Both the position numbers and the translations under genes were made by a program. Shown piece after piece: positions 1-6,234 of a stretch of 7,033 bases of DNA. The stretch spans positions 1 to 7,033 of the forward strand of contig DNYO01000105.1 in NCBI GenBank assembly GCA_003506795.1, written 5' to 3'. The stretch's first letter is position 1, and each line of letters opens with the position of its first letter. The DNA comes from Deltaproteobacteria bacterium. Its GTDB lineage: Bacteria > Desulfobacterota > Syntrophorhabdia > Syntrophorhabdales > Syntrophorhabdaceae. The notes beneath the pieces were generated by a model. The model did not search any database. It was not told where the DNA came from and saw only the letters and a program-made list of their open reading frames with translations.

Positions 1-653
1 TCTATATAGGCCGTAACCTTCTTGTTGGGCTGATAGATGCCGAAATGACCTTCGCAGAGGATATCCGCGTTGAGAGCGAGGAGCTTTTCCATTGATGACC
101 GCCAGTCAGTCATGTTGGCACCGAAATCGGCGAGGAAAGGCCCATGTATGTCCTGGCCGAAGAGCACGCGCTTGCCGCCCTTGTCGATATAAGCGGAAAT
201 GGACCCCGGCGTGTGGCCGGGGGTATGGAGAAGGACCGTTTCGAGGTTGCCGATGGAAAGCACCTGTGCGGCGCCGGAGAATTTAAGGCTAACGACAAGG
301 GGCTCAAACACGACCCCGTACCAGCCGGCCGCCGTCATCCTTTGGTCGCCTTCTTCAACGGGCGCGGCGTCAAGCTCGTGCATGACGATTCTCGCGCCGG
401 AGCGGGCCTGGAGCTCGGCGGCGCCCCCGACGTGATCGATATGACAGTGTGTCAGGATTATTGTGGATAGCCGGGCGGGGTCAAATCCAAGCTTCTCGAT
501 ATTCCGGATCAGCGAGGGAACGCTGGCGCCAGCCCCGGCATCGACGAGGACGAGCTCCCCCAGGTCGAGAAGATAGACGCAACAATCCCTTGAATCTGTA
601 ATATCAGAGCTGCCAATGAGATAAATGCCTTCATGAATTTCCCTGGGGCCCAT
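1..653 (-). CDS. MBL-fold metallo-hydrolase, glyoxalase II-like (C-terminus off the window)
   Basis: Translating the minus strand from the ATG at 653-651 gives 217 uninterrupted codons to the left edge, so the C-terminus is missing. The start follows a GGAGAG Shine-Dalgarno (657-662, minus sense) by 3 bases. The zinc-binding HxHxDH motif is THCHIDHVGG (H69, H71, D73, H74). Further likely ligands are H147 in HTPGHTPGS, D168 in LFGQD and H203 in CEGH, so both metal sites of the binuclear fold look complete. The layout (NCVYLL-like strand, VDAG, HCHIDH, HTPGHTPGS) is that of soluble cytoplasmic glyoxalase II-like hydrolases; members cleave thioesters, lactones or similar substrates. The substrate cannot be told from sequence. 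There is no signal peptide. It is transcribed divergently from the second MBL gene at 930. The fold is very secure; the specific function is unknown. Confidence 0.93.
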   Translation of the reverse strand, partial: MGPREIHEGIYLIGSSDITDSRDCCVYLLDLGELVLVDAGAGASVPSLIRNIEKLGFDPARLSTIILTHCHIDHVGGAAELQARSGARIVMHELDAAPVEEGDQRMTAAGWYGVVFEPLVVSLKFSGAAQVLSIGNLETVLLHTPGHTPGSISAYIDKGGKRVLFGQDIHGPFLADFGANMTDWRSSMEKLLALNADILCEGHFGIYQPNKKVTAYI

Positions 654-671
654 TTTCTCTCCGGTTCGATG

Positions 672-690
672 GTGTATGATAGCAATACAC
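672..690. promoter_or_regulatory. inverted repeat GTGTAT-N7-ATACAC, possible operator
   Basis: GTGTAT (672-677) and ATACAC (685-690) are exact 6-bp inverted repeats separated by 7 bases. They lie over the predicted start of transcription of the leftward MBL gene, where a repressor would act. The dyad is seen directly; the operator role is inference, and no regulator gene lies next to it in the window. Confidence 0.35.
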
Positions 691-691
691 G

Positions 692-720
692 ATGATACAT
701 GATAGAGGGTAAAAAAACAA
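692..720 (-). promoter_or_regulatory. candidate sigma70 promoter for the leftward MBL gene
   Basis: In minus sense, TTGTTT (720-715) is followed by a 17-bp spacer and TATCAT (697-692). That places the start of transcription near 685, about 32 bases ahead of the ATG at 653. The -35 is a modest match and the -10 lacks one consensus base. TATCAT also recurs at 699-704 and 676-681, so the exact -10 is uncertain. Confidence 0.35.
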
Positions 721-758
721 TATGGAGGGGTTTTTCAGCGCGGCTTAAGCGCGGCAGA

Positions 759-791
759 CCGATAGGTCCAATAAAACCTGCGACCTATCGG
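759..791. repeat. 10-bp perfect inverted repeat in the divergent spacer
   Basis: CCGATAGGTC (759-768) is the exact reverse complement of GACCTATCGG (782-791), with a 13-base spacer. It sits between the leftward promoter and the rightward promoter at 878, so it should not be transcribed from either. Neither side has a T-tract, which argues against a terminator. It may be a protein-binding dyad or a remnant repeat; it shares ATAGGTC with the palindrome at 2664-2708. Two direct AGCGCGGC copies (737-744, 748-755) lie just upstream. Confidence 0.45.
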
Positions 792-877
792 ACCTTGCGG
801 AAGCTGCCGGTTGACGGACCGACGGAGGATACTGGAGGAAATTACCGTCACAGGCCCCGCTGTAGGCCCATGCCTTC

Positions 878-906
878 TTGACAGTGGGGCAATGTAGTTG
901 TAATAT
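878..906 (+). promoter_or_regulatory. sigma70 promoter of the MBL-hpt operon
   Basis: A perfect -35 TTGACA (878-883), an ideal 17-bp spacer and a -10 TAATAT (901-906, five of six consensus bases) predict a start of transcription near 913. This leaves a leader of only about 17 bases that is mostly the Shine-Dalgarno AAGGAGG (917-923) ahead of the ATG at 930. It is the best promoter in the window and suggests strong basal expression of the genes from 930 to 2574. Confidence 0.75.
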
Positions 907-929
907 CAAGGGAAAAAAGGAGGAAACGG

Positions 930-1586
930 ATGAAGGTAAAATGGTACGGGCATTCAGCCTTTCTTATCACGACGGCCGCGGGCGTCAGAATCATAACCGA
1001 CCCGTACCAGTCCGGCGCATTCGGGGGGGCCCTTTCCTACGGGAGGATCACCGAGGAGGCGGACATCGTGCTTTCAAGCCACGACCACGATGACCACAAT
1101 TATACGAAGGACATACGAGGAGAGTTCATCTTCATAAACAAAGAAGGGGTCTACCACGAAAAAGGCGTGACGATACGCGCCGTGGCGACATTCCACGATA
1201 CATCCCGGGGGAGCGAGCGGGGCAGAAACCTGATATTTGTCATAGAGGCCGACGACATGACGCTGGCCCATGCGGGCGATCTCGGGCATACTCTTGACGC
1301 CGCGGCACTGAAAGAACTGGGGAGGATCGATATATTGCTCGTCCCTGTCGGCGGTTTCTACACGATAGACGCCCAGGAGGCGGCCAGCGTCGTTGAGGAT
1401 ATAAAGCCCCTCGTCACCATACCAATGCATTTCAAAACCGATAAATGTGATTTCCCGATAACCCCCGTCGAAGATTTCACAAAGGGAAAAACAGGCGTGC
1501 GGTACACGGGAGAGACAGAGGTGGAGTATTCAAGGGCCACGCTTCCGTCCCAGAGGGAGATCGTGGTTCTCGGCCACACTCTCTAA
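930..1586 (+). CDS. MBL-fold metal-dependent hydrolase, UlaG/UPF0173-like
   Basis: This 218-residue soluble protein is a normal full length for the family. The ATG follows AAGGAGG by 6 bases. The N-terminus MKVKWYGHSAFLI and ITDPY are typical of the UlaG/UPF0173 branch of the MBL fold. The metal motif is SHDHDDHN (H51, H53, D55, H56); later candidate ligands are H89 (FHD), D117 in AHAGDLGH and H167 in PMHFK. UlaG itself hydrolyses L-ascorbate 6-phosphate lactone, but no ascorbate-utilisation genes accompany this one, so the substrate is unassigned. It is the first gene of the operon, 26 bases ahead of hpt. It is not a close relative of the MBL protein encoded at 1-653: their N-termini and metal-motif contexts differ. 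Confidence 0.9.
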   Translation: MKVKWYGHSAFLITTAAGVRIITDPYQSGAFGGALSYGRITEEADIVLSSHDHDDHNYTKDIRGEFIFINKEGVYHEKGVTIRAVATFHDTSRGSERGRNLIFVIEADDMTLAHAGDLGHTLDAAALKELGRIDILLVPVGGFYTIDAQEAASVVEDIKPLVTIPMHFKTDKCDFPITPVEDFTKGKTGVRYTGETEVEYSRATLPSQREIVVLGHTL

Positions 1587-1612
1587 GCCTACGGCCGCCG
1601 AAAGGACGACAG

Positions 1613-2137
1613 ATGCTGAAACGGCTCTTTTCAAAACAGGATATTGCGAAAACGGTAAAAAGCCTTGCGAAAACGATCGAAAAGGACTTCAAGGACGAGG
1701 AGATCATATTCGTGTGTCTCCTGAAAGGTTCTTTCATGTTCACCTCCGACCTTGTCCGCAACATAAAGAACCCCTCCAGGATCGACTTCATGCGGGTCTC
1801 ATCATATGGGAATGCCATGAAGACGCAAGGCGCCGTAAATGTACTCAAGGATCTGGAAGAGGATATAGAGGAGAAAAACGTCGTTATCGTCGAGGACATA
1901 ATCGATTCCGGGCTTACCCTGACACGCATAAGGGAGATGCTCGAGAGGCGCAATCCGAAGTCCCTCAAGATCTGCGCCCTCATAGACAAGAGAAGCCGGC
2001 GGGAAGTGGAGATAGAGGGCGACTACGTGGGTTTTACGATAGATGACGGCTTTGTGGTCGGCTACGGGATAGATTTTGCGGAACAGTACCGGAATTGTCC
2101 CGAGATCTGTGTGGTTGTGGAGGAGGAGGCCGAATGA
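1613..2137 (+). CDS. hpt: hypoxanthine phosphoribosyltransferase
   Basis: Purine salvage enzyme that transfers phosphoribose from PRPP to hypoxanthine (often also guanine) to give IMP/GMP in the cytoplasm. At 174 residues it is the usual bacterial size. The PRPP-binding loop is VVIVEDIIDSGLTL (about 90-103, acidic pair E94-D95). LLKGS (36-40) supplies the pyrophosphate-binding loop, K126 lies in the DK(R)SRR purine-site segment, and the C-terminal signature DDGFVVGYGIDFAEQYRN (144-161) is characteristic of HPRT. The ATG is preceded by AAGGA (1602-1606) with a 6-base gap. It is the second gene after the MBL hydrolase and probably shares the 878 promoter. Its stop overlaps the start of the exported protein gene. 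Confidence 0.96.
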   Translation: MLKRLFSKQDIAKTVKSLAKTIEKDFKDEEIIFVCLLKGSFMFTSDLVRNIKNPSRIDFMRVSSYGNAMKTQGAVNVLKDLEEDIEEKNVVIVEDIIDSGLTLTRIREMLERRNPKSLKICALIDKRSRREVEIEGDYVGFTIDDGFVVGYGIDFAEQYRNCPEICVVVEEEAE

Positions 2138-2574
2138 ACTTTCGACTCACGGTAATCTGTCTTGGCTTTGTCATTGCGGCGGCGGTTTTTGCAACCGCTG
2201 GCAGCGCGTACGCCTTCCAGGGCGAACCGGACGGTTACAACGGCATAGCGTGGGGAACCCCCCTTGATCGCTTGAGCTTGATGGAATATGCCGGCAGACA
2301 GAACGATGAGCCCGACACAGAGTTGTACCGGCGTAGCGGCGACGATCTGACTTTCGGCAAGGCGCGGCTGACCGCCGTCGAGTACGGCTTCGCCCATGGT
2401 CAGCTCAGCGTGGTTACCCTCAGGGTGAATTCGCTTCTGCACTATCTTCTCATGAAAGAGGAGGCCATCCGGCGATTCGGCCCGGGCAAAGAGGCGGATC
2501 CGCACGCCGAAAGATATATCTGGGAGGGCGAGCAAACGACGGTGAGGCTGAAGAGCGCCTTCGACATGTCCTGA
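2134..2574 (+). CDS. small exported protein of unknown function
   Basis: The start was placed at ATG 2134, which overlaps the hpt stop as ATGA, with a purine-rich GGAGGAGG just ahead; an upstream in-frame ATG at 2095 would add a Cys/Gly-rich tail without sense and bury the signal peptide. The 146-residue product begins with a clear Sec signal: basic MNFR, a hydrophobic core (about 5-20), and probable cleavage after AYA (about residue 27). The mature part opens with GYNGIAWGTPLDRL, a pattern I associate with small periplasmic proteins of Deltaproteobacteria. No catalytic motif is visible. Translational coupling to hpt suggests co-expression, but a periplasmic protein has no obvious link to purine salvage. 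The reading frame stays open for 17 codons past the TGA, so the end may be truncated (see findings). Confidence 0.8.
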   Translation: MNFRLTVICLGFVIAAAVFATAGSAYAFQGEPDGYNGIAWGTPLDRLSLMEYAGRQNDEPDTELYRRSGDDLTFGKARLTAVEYGFAHGQLSVVTLRVNSLLHYLLMKEEAIRRFGPGKEADPHAERYIWEGEQTTVRLKSAFDMS

Positions 2575-2663
2575 GACGGCGCCCACGGGGAAGGCTTCCT
2601 CGTTATGAGACGGGCGGGTAAGAGGTAATGGCTGATGGGCGAGAGGCAAGAGATGGCTTTTAA

Positions 2664-2708
2664 AGGATTTTATAAGTCTTATAGGTCGTATAGGACTTAT
2701 AAAATCCT
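2664..2708. repeat. 45-bp AT-rich palindrome made of 9-bp TATA-starting units
   Basis: The outer 15 bases (AGGATTTTATAAGTC, 2664-2678) are exactly the reverse complement of 2694-2708. Allowing one G-T wobble the stem extends to 20 bp around a 5-base loop (2684-2688). The same stretch also reads as tandem 9-mers: TATAAGTCT (2671), TATAGGTCG (2680), TATAGGACT (2689), TATAAAATC (2698). No T-tract follows, so it is not a classic intrinsic terminator, though the hairpin could slow polymerase or protect the 3' end between the hpt operon and the flavodoxin gene. Such TATAGG-type palindromes look like a dispersed intergenic repeat; copy number cannot be seen here. Confidence 0.85.
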
Positions 2709-2749
2709 CTTGGCTCGTTAAATGGTTTTGATGCTTCCAAGGAGGTTTT

Positions 2750-3238
2750 ATGGAGATTCTGGTACTGTATCATTCGCGATCGGGGAACACGAAAAAACTG
2801 GCCGAGGCTATCGGGGCCGGCGTCGAGTCGGTAAGCGGTGCCACGTGCGTCATGAAAGACACGACGGCGGTTCTGAAAGAGGACTTTCTGCGGGCCGACG
2901 GGGTCATAGCCGGTTCGCCGGTCTATTTCGGTACCATGGCTGCCGAACTGAAGGCGGTCTTCGATAAATTTGTCCCCGTGAGAAAGAAAATGGGCGACAA
3001 GATAGGCGCCGCGTTTGCTACATCGGGAGACGCCTCCGGCGGCAAGGAAACCACCATGATATCGATTATCCAGGCGCTGCTAGTCTATGGGATGATCGTC
3101 GTCGGGGATCCTCTTGATGCAACCGGTCACTATGGCGTATCCTGTACGGGAGCGCCCGACGATAAGGCGGTGGAAAACGCCCGTAAGCTGGGAAAGAGGG
3201 TGGCAAGCCTGGCGCAGGCATTGAAACAGAGGACGTGA
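2750..3238 (+). CDS. flavodoxin / WrbA-like FMN-binding protein
   Basis: This 162-residue soluble protein has the flavodoxin fold. The N-terminal strand MEILVLYHS leads into the FMN-phosphate loop SRSGNTK (9-15). AGSPVYFGTMAAELK (54-68) is the second FMN loop, matching the GSPTYxGxxxAxxK pattern of WrbA/flavodoxin-like NAD(P)H-quinone reductases rather than short-chain electron-carrier flavodoxins. ATSGDASGGKETT (90-102) corresponds to the third conserved loop. It probably carries electrons or reduces quinones; the partner is unknown. The start is fixed by a strong AAGGAGGT (2739-2746) 3 bases before the ATG. The gene stands alone between the 45-bp palindrome and the parS-like site. It is somewhat shorter than full-size WrbA (about 200 residues). 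Confidence 0.88.
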   Translation: MEILVLYHSRSGNTKKLAEAIGAGVESVSGATCVMKDTTAVLKEDFLRADGVIAGSPVYFGTMAAELKAVFDKFVPVRKKMGDKIGAAFATSGDASGGKETTMISIIQALLVYGMIVVGDPLDATGHYGVSCTGAPDDKAVENARKLGKRVASLAQALKQRT

Positions 3239-3254
3239 CGTTTCACGTGAAACT
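3239..3254. other. parS: parS-like site (ParB-binding candidate)
   Basis: GTTTCACGTGAAAC at 3240-3253 is a perfect 14-bp palindrome. Against the conserved 16-base chromosomal parS (TGTTNCACGTGAAACA) the window reads CGTTTCACGTGAAACT, so only the two outermost bases differ. ParB proteins bind such sites, load as CTP-dependent clamps and help segregate origins. The site starts immediately after the flavodoxin stop codon. parA/parB are not in the window, so the role is inferred from the motif alone. Confidence 0.7.
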
Positions 3255-3379
3255 CCGGAAAAGTCGCCCCGGGCCAAAAACCGGGACATGGAGACCTTAC
3301 GATGACAACCGGCCTCCGCGTGAGGAGTCCGGCCCCATCCTGCGGGCACGGGACCCGGAACCTGGCGTTCGGTACATGA
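3255..3379. other. spacer between the parS-like site and the kinase gene
   Basis: These 125 bases are GC-rich and contain only weak dyads, for example CCCGG (3268-3272) with CCGGG (3281-3285) around an 8-base loop, with no T-tract. No convincing promoter or terminator was found, so how the kinase gene is transcribed is unclear; it could be read through from the flavodoxin gene. Confidence 0.4.
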
Positions 3380-5476
3380 GTGGTCGACAGTGGTCAGGTG
3401 CTGGTGAGAGTGAAGAATTCGAAGACGGTAACTCATAACAAAATAACGGGAACAACGGGTATCACCGGACGGGTGGAGGCCATTAGAAGGGCTGCGGCCA
3501 AACTGGAAGCCTCTCTCGGCGAATTTCAAGCCGTGGAGAAGGCACTTGAGGACAGCGAAGCCCGCTACCGGCTTCTCGTCAGCCATTCATCTGACGGAGT
3601 GTTTCTCTTCGATCCGCGGACCCTGAACATCCTGGAAGCGAACACCAGTTTTCTGAAAATCACGGGATACAGGGAAGAGGAGATTACCAGCCTGACCCTC
3701 CCGGACATCGTGACCATGAAGAAGAAGGATATCATGGCCAATGTCCGCGGCGTTCTTCGGAAGAGCGAGCCCGTTTCCGGTCTTCGCCAGTACAGGAGAA
3801 AAGACGGTACGCTGACCGATGTGGAGATCACCTCTGCACTCATAAATTACAGAAGCCAGCAATTCATCATGGTAAACGTCCGTGATGTGACGGAAAGACT
3901 GAAGGCGCAGCATGAGCTCGAGCGGCAGGCAAGCATGCTTCGGGACCAGGCGGAGATCATCGATATTGCAGAGGACGCGATAATCGTCCGCGATATGAAG
4001 AACCACGTCGTGTTCTGGAACAGGGGAGCCGCGGCCCGCTTCGGCTTTTCCTTCGACGAGGCCCGGGCAAAAAGCCTTTCCCGTCTTCTCAAGACCCGGT
4101 ACCCGGAGCCGCTGGCAACAATCCGGAAACACCTTCTTGCGGAAGGAAAATGGGAAGGAGAGCTGATTCACCATACGAAAAGCGGCCGCGAGATCGTTGT
4201 GGAAAGCAAATGGAAACTCAGGGCCGATAAAAAGGGCAAACCGGCGGCGGTGTTGCAAATAGACAACGATATCACGGAGCGCAAGCTGGCCGCGACGGTG
4301 CTGCAGAAATCGAACGAGGAGCTGGAGCGCAGGGTGGTCGAACGCACCAGCGAACTCACGGAAGCCAATGCCCGCCTTGTTCAGGAACTGAAAAGACGAC
4401 AGCAGGTCGAAGAGATGCTCAGGCGAGGGGCCGAGCGGTACAAGAATCTTTTTGAAAACTCTCCGATAGGCATTTACCGGACGGATCCTCGGGGAAAGAT
4501 CCTTATGGCCAATCCCACCCTGATCCGAATGATGGGCTACTCCTCATTCGATGAGTTTGCGGCCGTCAAGTCCTTCAGAAAAAGTTGCGAGCCCACGTAC
4601 CTCGGCAAGAAGATCAAAGATCGGCTCGAAAAAGAGGGGCGCGTCAGGGGGTTCGAGGCAAGATGGAAGCTGCGAAACAAGTCGAGCATGTACGTGATGG
4701 AGAACGCCAGGGCGATACGCAACGGTGAAGGAAGAACCCTTTACTACGAAGGGACCGTTGAAGATATCAGCGAGCGCAAGCAGGCGGAGGCCCGAATAGA
4801 CCAGTACCAGACGCAGCTCAGGTCCCTTGCATCGGAACTGTCCCTGGCGGAGGAGCGCGAGCGGCGAAGGATATCCAACCTGCTTCACGATCATATCGGG
4901 CAGCTGCTTGCAACCGCCAAAATGAGGCTCGGATGGATCGAGAGCGTGGTTAAGGACGAAATAATTGAAAAAGAGATTGACGAGATCCGCAACCATATTG
5001 GCCAGGCCATCCAGTTCGGCCGTTCCCTCACATTCGAACTGAGTCCGCCCATTCTCTATGACCTGGGGCTTGAAGCCGCCCTGGAATGGCTTACCGAGCA
5101 GGTGCAAGAGCAGAACACCATCCGGCGGGTGTTTGAAAACGACGGGTTGCCCAAGCCGATCAGTGATGAGATACGGGTGCTTCTCTTCACGGCGGTGCGC
5201 GAGCTTCTCGTCAATATCGTCAAGCACGCCGGGGCCACCCGCGCAAAGGTAACGGTGCGACGGGTTGAAGAAAACATCTCCATCCATGTGGCCGATGACG
5301 GGACAGGCTTCAACGCCTCGAAGCGCAGCTACCATATCGCGGAGGCCCGGGGGTTCGGCTTGTTCAGTATTCGCGAGCGCCTCCACTCGCTCGGCGGTCA
5401 CATGGACGTCCGTTCACAGGTCGGAAGAGGGGCAAGGATAATACTCGTGGCCCCCCTCAGGCGGAACGAGAAATAG
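3380..5476 (+). CDS. soluble three-PAS sensor histidine kinase (HisKA_3, NarX/DegS-type core)
   Basis: Cytoplasmic sensor that should autophosphorylate on histidine and pass the phosphate to the regulator encoded next. The product is 698 residues from the GTG at 3380, with no transmembrane segment. Domain order: PAS1 about 60-173 (ILEANTSFLKITGY, ending VRDVTERL), PAS2 about 190-300 (ending DITERK), a coiled coil about 305-350, PAS3 about 351-467 (ILMANPTLIRMMGY, ending EDISERK), a helical linker, then HisKA_3 about 490-555 with RRRISNLLHDHIGQLL (phospho-acceptor H503). The ATPase domain follows: N box ELLVNIVKHAGA (N612), G1 VADDGTGF (637-644), G2 GFGLFSIRERL (658-668). All catalytic motifs look intact. 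The start is uncertain: no good Shine-Dalgarno precedes GTG 3380, and GTG 3398, 3404, 3410 or 3473 would leave all domains whole. The sensed signal is unknown; no heme- or flavin-binding residue could be assigned. Confidence 0.93.
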   Translation: MVDSGQVLVRVKNSKTVTHNKITGTTGITGRVEAIRRAAAKLEASLGEFQAVEKALEDSEARYRLLVSHSSDGVFLFDPRTLNILEANTSFLKITGYREEEITSLTLPDIVTMKKKDIMANVRGVLRKSEPVSGLRQYRRKDGTLTDVEITSALINYRSQQFIMVNVRDVTERLKAQHELERQASMLRDQAEIIDIAEDAIIVRDMKNHVVFWNRGAAARFGFSFDEARAKSLSRLLKTRYPEPLATIRKHLLAEGKWEGELIHHTKSGREIVVESKWKLRADKKGKPAAVLQIDNDITERKLAATVLQKSNEELERRVVERTSELTEANARLVQELKRRQQVEEMLRRGAERYKNLFENSPIGIYRTDPRGKILMANPTLIRMMGYSSFDEFAAVKSFRKSCEPTYLGKKIKDRLEKEGRVRGFEARWKLRNKSSMYVMENARAIRNGEGRTLYYEGTVEDISERKQAEARIDQYQTQLRSLASELSLAEERERRRISNLLHDHIGQLLATAKMRLGWIESVVKDEIIEKEIDEIRNHIGQAIQFGRSLTFELSPPILYDLGLEAALEWLTEQVQEQNTIRRVFENDGLPKPISDEIRVLLFTAVRELLVNIVKHAGATRAKVTVRRVEENISIHVADDGTGFNASKRSYHIAEARGFGLFSIRERLHSLGGHMDVRSQVGRGARIILVAPLRRNEK

Positions 5477-5485
5477 GGGTTACAC

Positions 5486-6133
5486 ATGAAGATCAGGATA
5501 GTCGTGGCAGATGACCATAAGATCATGCGGGAGGGCCTCAAGGCCCTCATCGACAAGCAGCCCGACATGGAAGTGGCCGCAGAAGCCCAGGACGGGCTGA
5601 CGGCGACAAAGCTCGCCCGGAAGCTGCTGCCGCATATCATCATCATGGATATAGGGATGCCGGAAATGAACGGCATCGATGCCACACGCCAGATCGTCTC
5701 GGAAAACAAGGACGTGAAAATCGTCGCCCTTTCGATGCACTCCGACAGGAGATTCGTCCTCGAAATGCTCAAGGCGGGGGCGTCGGGATACCTCCTTAAA
5801 GACAGCGCCTTCGAAGAACTCGTCAACGCCGTCCATACGGTAATGGACGGCCAACCGTACCTGAGCCCCAGGATCACCGATATCATAGTGAAAGAATATC
5901 TCTACAATCTTCCGAGGAACGAACCCAACGTTTTCACCATCCTGACGGTGCGCGAGAGAGAGGTGCTTCAACACCTTGCCGAGGGAAAAAGCACGAAGCA
6001 GATCGCTTCAACGCTGAATCTCAGCGTAAAGACGGTAGAGACGCACAGGCAGCAGATAATGGACAAGCTGGAGATACGGACCGTAGCCGAGTTGACAAAA
6101 TATGCCATACGGGAAGGCCTGACCTCTCTTTAG
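5486..6133 (+). CDS. NarL/FixJ-family DNA-binding response regulator
   Basis: This 215-residue regulator is of standard length for the family. The receiver domain (about 1-120) has the acidic pair D9-D10, phospho-acceptor D55 in IIIMDIGMPEMNG, S83 in ALSMH and K105 in YLLKD. A linker (about 121-150) leads to a LuxR-type helix-turn-helix (about 152-210) with LTVREREVLQHLAEG, STKQIASTLNLSVKTVETH and IMDKL. It starts 9 bases after the kinase stop, with an AGGGG stretch overlapping that stop serving as a weak ribosome site, so the two are surely co-transcribed and form a cognate pair. Phosphorylation should trigger dimerisation and binding to promoter DNA. Targets are unknown; the dyad at 6189-6202 just downstream is one candidate. 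Confidence 0.96.
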   Translation: MKIRIVVADDHKIMREGLKALIDKQPDMEVAAEAQDGLTATKLARKLLPHIIIMDIGMPEMNGIDATRQIVSENKDVKIVALSMHSDRRFVLEMLKAGASGYLLKDSAFEELVNAVHTVMDGQPYLSPRITDIIVKEYLYNLPRNEPNVFTILTVREREVLQHLAEGKSTKQIASTLNLSVKTVETHRQQIMDKLEIRTVAELTKYAIREGLTSL

Positions 6134-6188
6134 GCCCTCACCGACCACCTCGCGCGCTCAGTTCACGCCATTTCTCAGGAAAAACACC

Positions 6189-6202
6189 CCCTAAATTCAG
6201 GG
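6189..6202. promoter_or_regulatory. CCCT-N6-AGGG dyad upstream of the TerC gene
   Basis: CCCT (6189-6192) and AGGG (6199-6202) flank AAATTC, giving a short dyad with an AATT centre. It lies in the 143-bp spacer between the response regulator gene and the TerC-family gene, about 33 bases upstream of a possible -10 TATACT (6235-6240). That position suits an activator or repressor site. The arms are short and could arise by chance. Confidence 0.3.
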
Positions 6203-6234
6203 AAACCCCGATACCCCCGCACGGCGGGTCCGGA

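Noticed and set aside
144..470. 108-codon plus-strand ORF inside the first gene
   Set aside because: It is antisense to the clear MBL-fold hydrolase on the minus strand, whose motifs and frame run through the whole stretch.
699..881. 60-codon plus-strand ORF in the divergent spacer
   Set aside because: No ribosome binding site, very basic low-information protein, and it runs over the inverted repeat and into the -35 of the good promoter.
2095..2133. Upstream start for the exported protein
   Set aside because: It would add a 13-residue Cys/Gly-rich stretch ahead of a textbook signal peptide and lie deep inside hpt, whereas ATG 2134 has a ribosome site and ATGA coupling.
2664..2720. Intrinsic terminator at the 45-bp hairpin
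   Set aside because: The stem is AT-rich and neither strand has a T-tract directly after it.
3235..3438. 67-codon plus-strand ORF starting GTG at the flavodoxin stop
   Set aside because: It overlaps the parS-like palindrome and the kinase start, is Pro/Arg/Gly-rich without a recognisable domain, and its ribosome site would be only about 1 base from the start codon.
4544..5401. 285-codon minus-strand ORF antisense to the kinase
   Set aside because: It lies fully within the histidine kinase catalytic region, which has all expected motifs on the plus strand; long antisense frames are common in GC-rich genes.
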